From contig PMOI01000004.1 in NCBI GenBank assembly GCA_003162475.1, positions 254,049 through 318,048 of the forward strand: a stretch of DNA of 64,000 nt, written 5' to 3'. Both the position numbers and the translations under genes were made by a program. The stretch comes from Acidimicrobiaceae bacterium (GTDB lineage: Bacteria > Actinomycetota > Acidimicrobiia > Acidimicrobiales > RAAP-2). The notes beneath the pieces were generated by a model, which saw only the letters and a program-made list of their open reading frames with translations, was not told the DNA's origin and did not search any database. Every line of letters starts with the position of its first letter. Within the stretch, counting starts at the first letter, position 1. Shown here piece by piece: positions 15,769 through 24,380 of the stretch.

Positions 15769-16245
15769 ATGGAACGAAAGAGTTTTGCCGCGATGGACTG
15801 TTCGGTGGCCCAATGCCTGGAGGTGGTGGGTGAGTGGTGGAGCATGCTCATCATCCGCGACATCTTCATGGGTGTCACCCGATTCGAGGACTTTCAGCGG
15901 CGTCTCGGTATCTCTCGAAACATCCTGCGCGACCGTTTGAATTCGCTGGTCAACACCGGTGTTCTAGTGCGGGTGCCCTACTCCGAGCATCCGCCGCGCG
16001 ACGACTACAAACTCACGCAGAAGGGCCGGGACCTCTGGCCGATTCTGACGACGATGCGTCAGTGGGGCGACACGTACGCCGCACCTTCGGGTCCACCGAT
16101 CGAGTTGACCCACACCTGGTGCGGTAAGACCACGCACGTCGAAATGGTCTGTGACGAGTGCGGCGAGCGTGTGACGTCGCGCGACGTCAAAGCGGTGGTG
16201 GGACCAGGTCGCGACAGGAAAACGCTCCTTCCTTCAAAAGGCTGA
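15769..16245 (+). CDS. HxlR-family transcriptional regulator
   Basis: The protein has 158 residues from ATG 15769; a TTG one codon upstream is also possible. The HxlR winged helix spans residues 10-100: CSVAQCLEVVGEWWSMLIIRDI, FEDFQRRLGISRNILRDRL, then the wing VPYSEHPPRDDYKLTQKGRDL. The conserved N-terminal cysteine before the helix (MDCSVAQ) is the residue used by quinone- or electrophile-sensing members. The C-terminus has WCGK and CDECGE, a possible small zinc ribbon not found in minimal family members. It probably represses the divergent MFS exporter. The inducer is unknown. Confidence 0.88.
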   Translation: MERKSFAAMDCSVAQCLEVVGEWWSMLIIRDIFMGVTRFEDFQRRLGISRNILRDRLNSLVNTGVLVRVPYSEHPPRDDYKLTQKGRDLWPILTTMRQWGDTYAAPSGPPIELTHTWCGKTTHVEMVCDECGERVTSRDVKAVVGPGRDRKTLLPSKG

Positions 16246-16258
16246 GCGCGACGAGCGA

Positions 16259-16771
16259 CTACGCGTCGCGCGGCGGCGGTGTGGCGCCCGGCGCGAAGCG
16301 ACCGAGATCAGCGCCGACGGCTTTTCCGATGTTGGAGACGTGAAGATGAATCTCGTCGAGTAGGTCGGTCGCCTTCTTCACGGCTTCAGTGAGTTCGGTG
16401 TTCTCCTCGATGAGCTTTTTGATGTCGTCGGTGTTATTGGCCGTGTGCAGCGCTACCTCCGAGGAGATGGAGTCCGCTCGTTTGGCGGCGATGAGCAGCG
16501 CCGCGGCCTGAACACCGGCCATCATCGAAAGAAAGAGGTTGAGCAGGATGTAGGGGTAAGGGTCGAAGGCCTTGTGGTGCAACACGTGCTCGAAGAAGAC
16601 CGTGTTGACGAGTGCCCAAAGAATCATCACCGCGAAGAAGCCAAAGACGAAGCCCCACGATCCCATAATGTTGCGCATCTTGTCGGCCGCGCGCTCTCCC
16701 CGAGAGAGTTGGTCACCCGTTCGAACGGCGGGGTGTTTATGCCAGTGGGTCTGCCAAGGTATATTCGTCAC
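16259..16771 (-). CDS. DUF1003 membrane protein
   Basis: The protein has 170 residues from GTG 16771. Family marks are DKMRNIMGSWGFVFGFFAVMILWALVN, the acid-aromatic FDPYPYILLNLFLSMMAGVQA with two membrane helices (residues 38-60 and 75-95), and a soluble C-terminal helix ENTELTEAVKKATDLLDEIHLHV. DUF1003 proteins are widespread in Actinobacteria and their function is not established. It lies convergent to hxlR and upstream of nothing obviously linked; the CFA-type methyltransferase gene precedes it by 39 bp on the opposite side. Confidence 0.85.
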   Translation of the reverse strand: MTNIPWQTHWHKHPAVRTGDQLSRGERAADKMRNIMGSWGFVFGFFAVMILWALVNTVFFEHVLHHKAFDPYPYILLNLFLSMMAGVQAAALLIAAKRADSISSEVALHTANNTDDIKKLIEENTELTEAVKKATDLLDEIHLHVSNIGKAVGADLGRFAPGATPPPRDA

Positions 16772-16810
16772 TCGTCAAGCGTGGCACACCGCCGCGAGGA
16801 CGAAGGGGAC

Positions 16811-18133
16811 TTAGAAGGGTGGCTCGAAGCTGGGCCGCAGCGGCATTTTGCTTTGCCCCACGATCGGTCGGACGTTGAGGACTTGGTGAATCTCTAGATG
16901 ATGACGCTCAAAGGCGACGGCCGAACCGGCCATGTAGAGGCGCCAGACACGGGCGCGTTCGACGCCCACCTCCTCGATCGCTTCGTCGAATCGCTTCGAT
17001 AGATTGTCGACCCATCGACGCAGTGTGATCGCGTAGTGCTCGCGAAGACTCTCGAGATGGCGCACCTCGAAACCGTGCGCCTGGAACATCGTGACCATCG
17101 TGCCCACTTCGTGGAGTTCGCCGTCTGGAAAGACGTAACGATCGATGAACTTACTACCCGTCTTCGACGGACCACGCAGACCCATCGCGAACTGCATCTG
17201 GCGGTTGAACGCGGCGAGCTTCGAGGGTTGGGGGTCGTCGTCGAAGGAAAGCGGACGACCAATGGCGTGATTGAGGAACCGCCCGCCAGGCTTTAAGAGT
17301 TCCCACATCGTGTGGGTGTAGTTCTCCAACGAACGCCTACCCACGTGTTCGGACATACCGATCGAGCTGATGGCGTCGAAGGGACCGTCCTTCACGTCAC
17401 GAAAGTCCTGAAGGCGAAACTCCACGAGATGACTGAAGCCAGCGAGGCGCGCCTGTTCGGTTGCGTACCTTTGCTGCTGTTCAGAGAGCGTCACGCCTAC
17501 GACCGTGGCGCCGAAGTGGCGCGCGGCGTGGATGCCCATCGCCCCCCAGCCACTTCCCACGTCGAGTAGCCGCGTGCCGGGCTTGAGGTCGAGCTTTCGC
17601 CCGACGAGATCGACCTTTCGCGCCTGGGCCGCTTCGAGGGTGTCCTCGGGATTCGAAAAGACGGCGCACGAGTAGGTCATCGAAGGACCGAGCACCAATT
17701 CGTAGAAACGATTCGACACGTCGTAGTGGTGTGAGATCGCCTGGCGGTCGCGAGCCTTCGAGTGGATAACGCCGCGTTGCTTGGCCTCGATCGCGGGCGG
17801 CGCGATGGGTTTCAACGCGGAAGGTCCGACAGCGGAGAGCAGTGAACGCAGGTTGTTGGCGTTCAGTAGTTGTCGTAGTGGCGGAACGTTGAGTTCGAAG
17901 AGGGGATCGAGATCGCCGTCGACGTCGATGTCGCCGGCCACGTAAGCCCTTGCGAGACCGAGTTCGCCGGGGTGGGTCAGCACGCGCGTCAAGGCGTCAC
18001 GTCGAAGAATCTTGAGCGTGATGCTGTTGGCGCTCGACACGACCGCCGGCTCCGCGACACTGCCGTCGTACGCTTCGACGCGAAACGGAAGTTGGTTCTT
18101 AAAGACCGCGGCAACAAACGTCGCAACGTCCAT
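16811..18133 (-). CDS. Cyclopropane-fatty-acyl-phospholipid synthase family methyltransferase
   Basis: The enzyme has 440 residues from ATG 18133, behind GAAGGGAG; an upstream in-frame start adds only 11 residues. The SAM-binding motif is RLLDVGSGWGAMGIHAA near residue 195. Family-specific stretches are AISHHYDVSNRFYELVLG, MTYSCAVF with the conserved Cys, the EHVGRRSLENY segment, and FIDRYVFPDGELHEVG. The N-terminal 100 residues form the CFA-type lipid-binding region. The enzyme adds a methylene or methyl group from SAM across double bonds of membrane-phospholipid acyl chains, which changes membrane order. Mycolate-modifying CmaA proteins belong to the same family, but the length and N-terminal domain favour a phospholipid substrate. 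Confidence 0.92.
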   Translation of the reverse strand: MDVATFVAAVFKNQLPFRVEAYDGSVAEPAVVSSANSITLKILRRDALTRVLTHPGELGLARAYVAGDIDVDGDLDPLFELNVPPLRQLLNANNLRSLLSAVGPSALKPIAPPAIEAKQRGVIHSKARDRQAISHHYDVSNRFYELVLGPSMTYSCAVFSNPEDTLEAAQARKVDLVGRKLDLKPGTRLLDVGSGWGAMGIHAARHFGATVVGVTLSEQQQRYATEQARLAGFSHLVEFRLQDFRDVKDGPFDAISSIGMSEHVGRRSLENYTHTMWELLKPGGRFLNHAIGRPLSFDDDPQPSKLAAFNRQMQFAMGLRGPSKTGSKFIDRYVFPDGELHEVGTMVTMFQAHGFEVRHLESLREHYAITLRRWVDNLSKRFDEAIEEVGVERARVWRLYMAGSAVAFERHHLEIHQVLNVRPIVGQSKMPLRPSFEPPF

Positions 18134-18378
18134 GGCGCTCCCTTCACCACACCGCTCACGCGGCACTCCTCTGTTCAGGCCCTCTCGTTTTACCAGGAAG
18201 ATTGAGGTTCCGCTCGCTTTACGATGGCTAGAAACTGTGAAGAGTCAATGGTTCGCTTTTCGTGGCGTTGGCCGTCGTCGCCTTGAAGGCGGCCATTTGG
18301 CTTCCGATACACTGCCAACATCAGCCAAAACGTGGCCAGTTACCGCAGCTGGGGCACCGTTTTGGGGAGGCAGGCGTC

Positions 18379-19311
18379 ATGAATCTCGGTATTGTCCTCG
18401 CAGTCGTAGCCGCCATCATCGTCCTTTTGGTCATCTTGACGATTTCGAAGTCGGTTCGCATCGTCCAACAGGGTTTCGAAGGCGTGGTGACGCGTTTTGG
18501 TGAGTTCAAGGACATCAAGAATCCCGGTCTGACCTTCATCGTTCCCTTCATCGAGGTGATGAAGATCATCGACGTTCGAGAGACCCCCCGTACCGGTGAC
18601 CGCCAACAGGTCATCACGCGCGACAACGTCGCGGTGATCGTGAACGCCACGATCTTCAGCCAGGTCGTCGACGTGCGACTCGCGCTCTTCACCAACTCGG
18701 ACTACCTGGTCAGTGTGGACAATCTGGCACGCACGTCGGTGCGTGCGGTCTTTGGATCGATCAGTCTCGACGAGGCGTTCTCTCAGCGCGAACGTATCGG
18801 CACGTTGCTCCAGACCCAGATGGAAGAGGCGACCGACAAGTGGGGCGTGCGCATCAACCGGGTCGAAGTGCTGGAGATCACGCCACCCGACCAGATTCTC
18901 CAGGCCATGGCCCTGCAGAAGCAAGCCGACCAGGAGAAGCGAGCGCGCATTCTCGAATCAGAAGGTCAACAGCAGTCCGCGGTGAACGTGGCCGATGGTC
19001 AACGACAGGCCGCCATCAAAGAGGCCGAAGGTTCGCAGCAGTCTCAGATCCTGCGTGCGGAAGGTGCACGACAGGCGCAGATCCTCGAAGCGGAAGGTCG
19101 ATCGCAGGCCATTTCGTTGATCTACGCCGCGATCAAAGCTCAGTCGCCCGACGCGACGTTGGTGGCCATCCTGCAACTTGACACGTTGTCGAAGTTCGCC
19201 GAGAGCCCGAACACCAAGCTGATCATCCCGGCCGAAAGCGCCGCGTTGCTCGGCGCCGCCCAAGCGATCAAGAGCGTCATGGAAGGCGTGCCCGGCGCGG
19301 TGCCGATCTAA
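18379..19311 (+). CDS. SPFH/band 7 (stomatin/paraslipin-like) membrane protein
   Basis: The protein has 310 residues from ATG 18379, behind GGGGAGGC; an open frame extends 39 codons upstream but has no site. One N-terminal membrane helix (residues 5-24) is followed by the SPFH domain (VRIVQQGFEGVVTRFGEFK, PGLTFIVPFI, TRDNVAVIVNATIF). A coiled coil with imperfect repeats QSQILRAEGARQAQILEAEG comes next. Stomatin-like proteins oligomerise at membranes and organise microdomains or regulate proteases. They often work with NfeD proteins; an NfeD-like gene is 2.4 kb downstream at 21727, though not in the same operon. Confidence 0.92.
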   Translation: MNLGIVLAVVAAIIVLLVILTISKSVRIVQQGFEGVVTRFGEFKDIKNPGLTFIVPFIEVMKIIDVRETPRTGDRQQVITRDNVAVIVNATIFSQVVDVRLALFTNSDYLVSVDNLARTSVRAVFGSISLDEAFSQRERIGTLLQTQMEEATDKWGVRINRVEVLEITPPDQILQAMALQKQADQEKRARILESEGQQQSAVNVADGQRQAAIKEAEGSQQSQILRAEGARQAQILEAEGRSQAISLIYAAIKAQSPDATLVAILQLDTLSKFAESPNTKLIIPAESAALLGAAQAIKSVMEGVPGAVPI

Positions 19312-19460
19312 GTCCAGTCTTCGACACCCTTGAGTAACGTGGCGCTGCGCGTCGGAAGCTCAATCAAGGGAAGCCTTTTTATTGCCAGTGCTTACGTGAA
19401 GAGACCTATGTCGTAACTTCCCTTTGCGTCACTCGCGGTGCGTTTGTAAGTCGAGATCGA

Positions 19461-20324
19461 TTAATTGATAACCGATACCACGATGCCGAAGAGGCGACTC
19501 GGGGGAAGGCACTGGGGATAGCAGTTCGGGTTGTCGATTGCGGTCACGCGAACCTGTCCCATCGACGTGGCGACGAAGGTCGCAGTTGCGATGTTTCCCG
19601 ATGAACCCACCGACCGCTCGAGCACCGTTGGATTGGACGAGACCGGCTCGGTCCATGTGTAGATTGCCGGACCCGTGAGCTGAATGAAGAGGCGAGCGCC
19701 CTTGTGCATTGAGAAGCGTCGACCGCTGTCTGCCTGGGTCACTGTGATCGACGGGGGTGAGGCCGCGGACGTGAGTTGGAATCTCGTCGTGTGGATTCCG
19801 GCAACGCCACTGAAGAACGTGGTCAATCGATAGGGGCCCGTCGAGACTCGCGTCGGCGGCTGTCCGGATCGTTGATCCCACTTGACGATCGTCAAGTACG
19901 TGGCCCCGGGCTTCAGCGTGTGCGCGACGAGGTAGAGGGCACACGCTCCGGGTCGACCGTTGGTGTAGCAGTTGTTCCACACGACGACACCCTTGGAGTT
20001 GGTCACGGTGAATGAGGGAGACGTCGGTCCGACTCCCACGCTGCAGTTCTTGCTCGACACATTTCGCACCGTCGAAGTCATCATGACCAAGGTTCCGGGT
20101 CCGTAACTCTGCTGGCTCGTTGAAACCACTTCTCTCAGATCTGGCGTCGAACACGTGGGCAACCCCGAGCTTTCTGCGTTGGCGTTTTGCGTAATTCCTA
20201 ACATGGGCAAGACGACGCCCGCAGCGCACAGGACGAATGCGGCGATGAAGGTAGTGCTGACTGTGCGGTATGTTCGCGCCCGTGACCCCGCATGATTGGA
20301 GAACGCGATTCCCTTTCGAAGCAT
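19461..20324 (-). CDS. Exported protein of unknown function
   Basis: The product has 287 residues from ATG 20324, behind AGGGAG; codons further upstream are not used. Residues 20-50 form a signal peptide or anchor (TFIAAFVLCAAGVVLPMLG, cleavage near NANAES). The mature part has six cysteines. A beta-sandwich-like first half (YGPGTLVMMTSTVRNVSSKNC, then VVVWNNCYTN) resembles the intracellular-proteinase-inhibitor/DUF4232 type of fold, but only weakly. The second half reads like a second Ig-like domain (TVTQADSGRRFSMHKGARLF). The likely location is the cell surface. The function is not known. Confidence 0.72.
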   Translation of the reverse strand: MLRKGIAFSNHAGSRARTYRTVSTTFIAAFVLCAAGVVLPMLGITQNANAESSGLPTCSTPDLREVVSTSQQSYGPGTLVMMTSTVRNVSSKNCSVGVGPTSPSFTVTNSKGVVVWNNCYTNGRPGACALYLVAHTLKPGATYLTIVKWDQRSGQPPTRVSTGPYRLTTFFSGVAGIHTTRFQLTSAASPPSITVTQADSGRRFSMHKGARLFIQLTGPAIYTWTEPVSSNPTVLERSVGSSGNIATATFVATSMGQVRVTAIDNPNCYPQCLPPSRLFGIVVSVIN

Positions 20325-20612
20325 TCGTTTTCTCCCTTGGTAGGTACCTTCGTTCTTACTCCCGTTCTTGCCTCCTGCCAACGTCGGCCCCGTTCGCGTT
20401 CGGGAAATTGTTATCAATATCTCGGGATTTCGACACCAATCAGACCGTCGGTAAAGGAAGCTGCAAATGAGACGTGGAATTCGAATGGCATCGAATCAAC
20501 GACACCAGGCAGGCTCAGAACGATAGTTGCCAGTGTCTGGTAGCTGATCCGTTTCGTCGAGCTTCCCAAATAGGCTGAACAAGTTATATTGCCTGCCTTT
20601 GCTCAGATCGAT

Positions 20613-21200
20613 TCAAGAGTCGTTCTGTCTTCCCATCACGGCGTCGTAGATCTGGTGCGCGAGTGTGTCCGTAGGAGTGGTGGTCGTGTCGACGACTAGG
20701 TCGTAGGTCATGTCGCGGTGGACGACAGCGGACGTACCCGACGCGAAACCGGGGTATCGGTCGCCTCGCGCAGTTTCGCGTCGCACGAGTTCGACTACGT
20801 CGCACGTGACTCCGACCCAGAACGCGTCGACGAGAGTGCTCCTCGCTTGGTCGCGTATCTCCGCGTCGATGATCACGTGGTCGACGATCAGATCGATGCC
20901 ACTGTGACTCATCGCGGCCCACGACTCATGTGCCAGTCGCGTCACTGTGTGGAACTCGTCGCCGTACTGAGGAATCCACGACGGCGCCGGGCCGAGGCCG
21001 GGAACGATACGCATGGCTGAGATAGCCGCGGGTGAGCCGTCATCGCCCGGAAAGGAGACGTGAGACTCAGGCCACCCGGCGATGAACGTATCGATGCCCG
21101 AGACAAACAAGGGGCGGGGCCAGAGGTCTTGAAGAGCCGTGATGATGGACGTCTTGCCCGCGCTACTTGGTCCGTTCAGAACGATCAGAGGCGCCGGCAT
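20613..21200 (-). CDS. Chloramphenicol phosphotransferase-like P-loop kinase
   Basis: The protein has 195 residues from ATG 21200. It has an N-terminal Walker A (IVLNGPSSAGKTSIITAL), the acid in VSGIDTFIAGWP that corresponds to the catalytic Asp of chloramphenicol 3'-O-phosphotransferase, the central DLIVDHVIIDAEIRDQ, and the C-terminal VHRDMTYDLVVDTTTTP typical of the family. CPT-family enzymes phosphorylate chloramphenicol, but many homologues in soil bacteria act on unknown hydroxylated small molecules. It is a single gene. I am sure of the family and not of the substrate. Confidence 0.82.
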   Translation of the reverse strand: MPAPLIVLNGPSSAGKTSIITALQDLWPRPLFVSGIDTFIAGWPESHVSFPGDDGSPAAISAMRIVPGLGPAPSWIPQYGDEFHTVTRLAHESWAAMSHSGIDLIVDHVIIDAEIRDQARSTLVDAFWVGVTCDVVELVRRETARGDRYPGFASGTSAVVHRDMTYDLVVDTTTTPTDTLAHQIYDAVMGRQNDS

Positions 21201-21495
21201 TCCATGATTCTGGTTTGCCGACCGTTGACTGTCAATCTCCAGTGACTGGTAGCAGACTTGTCACGTCGTGTCGCCGACGCCAACACCCTCCGAGACCCCT
21301 ACGGTGCGCTGAGAGTAAACCACTATCTTCACTTGATTTCTCGCTTCGAACTGACCAACGGGCGGACAGCGCACCATCGAATATTGCGGAGTACCATCGA
21401 GCGACGCCAAAATCTGATGATGAAACGCACGACGATGGCCTGGTCCTCGAGGTCCATCCGGGTCGAATCTCGAGGAAGATTGAGGACCTGGCCAT
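21201..21495. other. Region without a confident gene
   Basis: The + strand has an open frame from GTG 21242 to TGA 21499 (85 codons) whose stop overlaps the ATG of the small membrane peptide gene. It has no recognised domain and no clear ribosome binding site, so I leave it uncalled. The rest is the upstream region of the phosphotransferase gene. Confidence 0.4.
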
Positions 21496-21615
21496 ATGAA
21501 ACTGCGTCGCATGAGATTCCGTCGCCGAACGAGGCTCGACCTAAAAACCCTTATACGGCTGGCCATTCTCTGCTTGATCGTCGTTGTCATACTCAAACTA
21601 CTCAAGGTCATTTAG
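21496..21615 (+). CDS. 39-residue single-helix membrane peptide
   Basis: ATG 21496 opens a 39-codon frame ending at TAG 21613-21615. The N-terminal third is strongly basic (MKLRRMRFRRRTRLDLK) and is followed by one hydrophobic helix (LIRLAILCLIVVVILKLLKV). The architecture is that of a type II single-pass small membrane protein with the positive end inside. GAGG lies 11 nt upstream. The ATG overlaps the TGA of an 85-codon open frame (ATGA), which would fit translational coupling if that frame is real. Hydrophobic clustering argues against chance, but the function is unknown. Confidence 0.5.
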   Translation: MKLRRMRFRRRTRLDLKTLIRLAILCLIVVVILKLLKVI

Positions 21616-21726
21616 GGCAAGTCGGCGAAGGAACCTTCCCAGTTTGTCGCCAGACTACGTCGCTGCCGGTTAGTCGCTCGAGCCAATCTGACGACGCAAC
21701 GTTGGTTCAGTCCTCTATGAGTGGAC

Positions 21727-22164
21727 TTAGACCCGTTCGACCCACAGCGTCGTGCCGTAGGTCTTTCTCACAATGACTTGAGTACCGTCAGGGATCGGAT
21801 CACTCGACGCGGTGACGGCCTTCCACAACTCGCCCTTGATCTTCACGCGTCCGGGGTGTCCCTCGTCGCCAACGGCGTCTTCCACAAATCCAGTGAGATT
21901 GGTCATCGAACTATTCGAGGGTGCGGAGAGATCCAAGATGCCGCGATGGTGAAAGCGATGCAGCGCGGCCGGTCGTAGCGCACCGAGGAGCACACCAGAG
22001 ATGACGAGCCACAACACCGCCTCCACGTAGAAGGGCACGCTCGCCAAGGAGAGGAAGAAGGGGATTATGGCCCCGGCGCCAATGAAGATCGAAATGAAGG
22101 CGTTCGTGTGGATTTCCGTGAAAATACACACCAGGATGATCACGAGCCAGAAAAGTACCGCCAT
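21727..22164 (-). CDS. NfeD-like membrane protein
   Basis: The protein has 145 residues from ATG 22164. Three hydrophobic segments (residues 3-20, 25-45 and 50-72) precede a soluble OB-fold domain: LTGFVEDAVGDEGHPGRVKIKGELWKAV, then IPDGTQVIVRKTYGTTLWVERV. That is the NfeD C-terminal domain (family NfeD short form, without the protease). Such proteins pair with SPFH/stomatin proteins; the SPFH gene at 18379 is a candidate partner. A TATACT box (22172-22177) 7 nt before the ATG indicates a leaderless transcript; the in-frame TTG at 22206 is thus upstream of transcription. Confidence 0.82.
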   Translation of the reverse strand: MAVLFWLVIILVCIFTEIHTNAFISIFIGAGAIIPFFLSLASVPFYVEAVLWLVISGVLLGALRPAALHRFHHRGILDLSAPSNSSMTNLTGFVEDAVGDEGHPGRVKIKGELWKAVTASSDPIPDGTQVIVRKTYGTTLWVERV

Positions 22165-22171
22165 AGTTCGA

Positions 22172-22177
22172 AGTATA
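22172..22177 (-). promoter_or_regulatory. -10 box TATACT, leaderless start of the NfeD-like gene
   Basis: Seven nucleotides separate this near-consensus -10 box from ATG 22164, so the mRNA should start at the start codon. Confidence 0.5.
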
Positions 22178-22300
22178 AGTCCGGAGAACGAAAATAATTT
22201 GGTCAATCTTTTAGACGACTCTGGATACCGCGCGGAGCCCGCGAACAGCGTTGGGGTTTGGCCATTCTTGGAGACGTTCCCAACTCCCGAGGGGGCTGTC

Positions 22301-22987
22301 CTAACAGACGACCGATACCGGGACGTTCATTGCGACGAGCGGAGGGACGCTCTGCGGTGACGGGTGAGCACCCCAGCCATAACTAAGCCCCCAATGGTGC
22401 GTCGTCGTTCCCGAGGTCGCGGTGAGTTTGTACGTACCCGGGGTGACGGCAAAGTAAAAACTGGTGAGGCCGGTGCCTCCCCCCATCGTGGCGACGCCTA
22501 CGACCTTTCCGCTATGCCCAGTCGATAGTTTCACCGAGAATCTCCGTCCTTCCGTGGAGGAGTCTCCGCTATTGCACTGACCGCGCAGATATCCTTCGAC
22601 CGCAACGGTCGGGGCGTACGACGACAAGAGCGACTTGACCCGGCTCACGCCGTACGTCATCGACAGTGAGGCGATGACCAAGAGAAGTACCCCCGTGGAC
22701 CTCAATAACCGCGCACCGAACTCGCCGGCTCTGACTCGACGTTCCATTTTCGGTTGAACGGCCAGCACGTAGTAAAGGGCAATTCCCAAGCCCACGAAGA
22801 AGGTGAACACCGTGAAGCCGATGAGGAGTAAGAGCCACGCCCTCTTCGATAAGCCCGTCAAGGCGAAGGACTCCCTCGGTCTCGACGAGACGTCCACGAC
22901 TGCCCACCAGGGTAGAGCGACGCTGGCAATCACGCCGAGAACGATGACGATGAAGAAACCGCCGGAGACGGTGGCGTACACGGTCAC
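22301..22987 (-). CDS. Membrane protein, N-terminus DUF2516-like
   Basis: The product has 228 residues from GTG 22987. Three hydrophobic helices lie at residues 8-30, 50-75 and 92-110. The stretch WWAVVDVSSRPRESFALTGLSKRAWLLLLIG matches the pattern of DUF2516-type actinobacterial membrane proteins (a VD-x-x-xRP-x-x-AF motif, then K-x-x-W). The C-terminal 110 residues are outside the membrane and beta-rich with two cysteines (RGQCNSG and the terminal VC), ending in a PGTYKLTATSG sandwich-like segment. The function is unknown. The gene stands alone, divergent from the acyl-CoA dehydrogenase gene. Confidence 0.7.
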   Translation of the reverse strand: MTVYATVSGGFFIVIVLGVIASVALPWWAVVDVSSRPRESFALTGLSKRAWLLLLIGFTVFTFFVGLGIALYYVLAVQPKMERRVRAGEFGARLLRSTGVLLLVIASLSMTYGVSRVKSLLSSYAPTVAVEGYLRGQCNSGDSSTEGRRFSVKLSTGHSGKVVGVATMGGGTGLTSFYFAVTPGTYKLTATSGTTTHHWGLSYGWGAHPSPQSVPPLVAMNVPVSVVC

Positions 22988-23177
22988 TTTTTACTACAAC
23001 GATCTTTCAGATTTCCGTAACGCGTCTACAACTTCGCCCCGAGTCCGTCCCTGCGTAGAGCGGACGAAAACGGACAAGCGCTGGTGACGTCAAACCCACA
23101 ACGCCTGATGAACTACGGCGATGGCTGGGCTTCATCGAAGCGCGTTACGTTGGACGTAGACGTCAAAGGAGACGCGC

Positions 23178-24368
23178 GTGGCCAGCAGTGTGGACGAACT
23201 CGAAGAGGGACGAGGACTTCTTGCGCCCGTGACCGTCTCACTCGAGAGCGCCATCGACGAACTCGACGTACGACGAGTTGAACTGCGAGAGTGGCTCTTC
23301 GATCATCCGAATCCGACGGGACGAGAGCTTGCCGAGGCCAAACTGGTGGCGCCGGCGTGGCCCGAGCCTTGGGGTCTCAACGCGTCCGTCGAGTACCAAC
23401 TCCTCATCGATGACGAACTACGTCGGGCCAAGGTGACGCGCCCCATCAACCCCATTGGCATTGGCTGGGCCGGTCCGACCATCGTCGTCGCTGGAACCAA
23501 GGAACAACAAGAGAGATGGTTGCCCAAGATCCTCAGTGGCAAGGAGTTCTGGTGCCAACTCTTCAGTGAACCCAACGCCGGTAGCGACCTCGCGTCGCTG
23601 ACGACGTCCGCGAAACTCGACGGCGACGAGTGGGTCATCACCGGTCAGAAACTTTGGACGAGTTACGCGCACCTGTCAACGTGGGGGATACTGCTCGCGC
23701 GAACGTCGACGGAGGGCGCACCCCAAAACGGCATCTCCTACTTCATCTGTCCGATGAACGCCCCTGGCGTGACGATCCGCCCGGTCATCGACATGACGGG
23801 CGACCACGCGTTCAATGAAGTCTTCCTCGACGAAGTGCGTCTCAGCGCCGACTGTCTCTTGGGTGAGGTGAACGAAGGCTGGCGCCTCGCCAAGGTGACC
23901 CTCGGCAATGAGCGCGTCTCGCTCTCGGGCGAAGGCGTGCTGTGGGGAAGAGGGCCAACGGCCGAGGATCTGGTGACACTGGTGCGCTCGCAGAAGAACG
24001 CACTGACGAAGATCGAACGCGACGACCTCGTCAAGTGCTGGTCGCACGGTGAGATACTGAGGTTTTTGAGAATGCGCCTGAACGCGAACGCGTTGGCCGG
24101 CAAGGCCACGGCGTCTGACGCGAGTCTTCGAAAGGCCCTCGCCGACGATCACGGCCAAGAGGTCATGACCTTGGCGCAGCGTCTCGCCCGAAGCGCCGGC
24201 ATGGTCGAAGGTCATGGGCCTGGCGGGATTGACGGTGATGAGGGTCGTTCGTGGTACTGGGGATTTCTCTACTCGCAGGCTCTCACTATTGGCGGCGGTA
24301 CTTCGGTGGTGCAGCGCAATATCATCGCCGAGCGAGTGCTCGGCCTACCGAAGGATCCGAGCGCGTAA
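23178..24368 (+). CDS. Acyl-CoA dehydrogenase
   Basis: The enzyme has 396 residues from GTG 23178, with GGAG 8 nt upstream. It has the ACAD middle-domain signatures CQLFSEPNAGSDLASLTTSA and WVITGQKLWTSYAHLSTWGILLART, and the C-terminal helical domain with QALTIGGGTSVVQRNIIAERVLGLPK. The N-terminal VAPAWPEPWGLNAS is typical of the actinobacterial FadE subgroup that acts on steroid side chains or branched acyl-CoAs. It introduces a 2,3-double bond using FAD and passes electrons to ETF. There is no partner gene for a heterodimer here. It converges on putA, 12 bp apart. The precise substrate is unknown. Confidence 0.92.
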   Translation: MASSVDELEEGRGLLAPVTVSLESAIDELDVRRVELREWLFDHPNPTGRELAEAKLVAPAWPEPWGLNASVEYQLLIDDELRRAKVTRPINPIGIGWAGPTIVVAGTKEQQERWLPKILSGKEFWCQLFSEPNAGSDLASLTTSAKLDGDEWVITGQKLWTSYAHLSTWGILLARTSTEGAPQNGISYFICPMNAPGVTIRPVIDMTGDHAFNEVFLDEVRLSADCLLGEVNEGWRLAKVTLGNERVSLSGEGVLWGRGPTAEDLVTLVRSQKNALTKIERDDLVKCWSHGEILRFLRMRLNANALAGKATASDASLRKALADDHGQEVMTLAQRLARSAGMVEGHGPGGIDGDEGRSWYWGFLYSQALTIGGGTSVVQRNIIAERVLGLPKDPSA

Positions 24369-24380
24369 CGAAACGTTGCG

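Noticed and set aside
21242..21499. 85-codon open frame on the + strand ending at the start of the 39-residue peptide
   Set aside because: No ribosome site, no domain, and it begins over the upstream region of the phosphotransferase gene. Its C-terminal half reads plausibly, so it remains possible, but I cannot support it.
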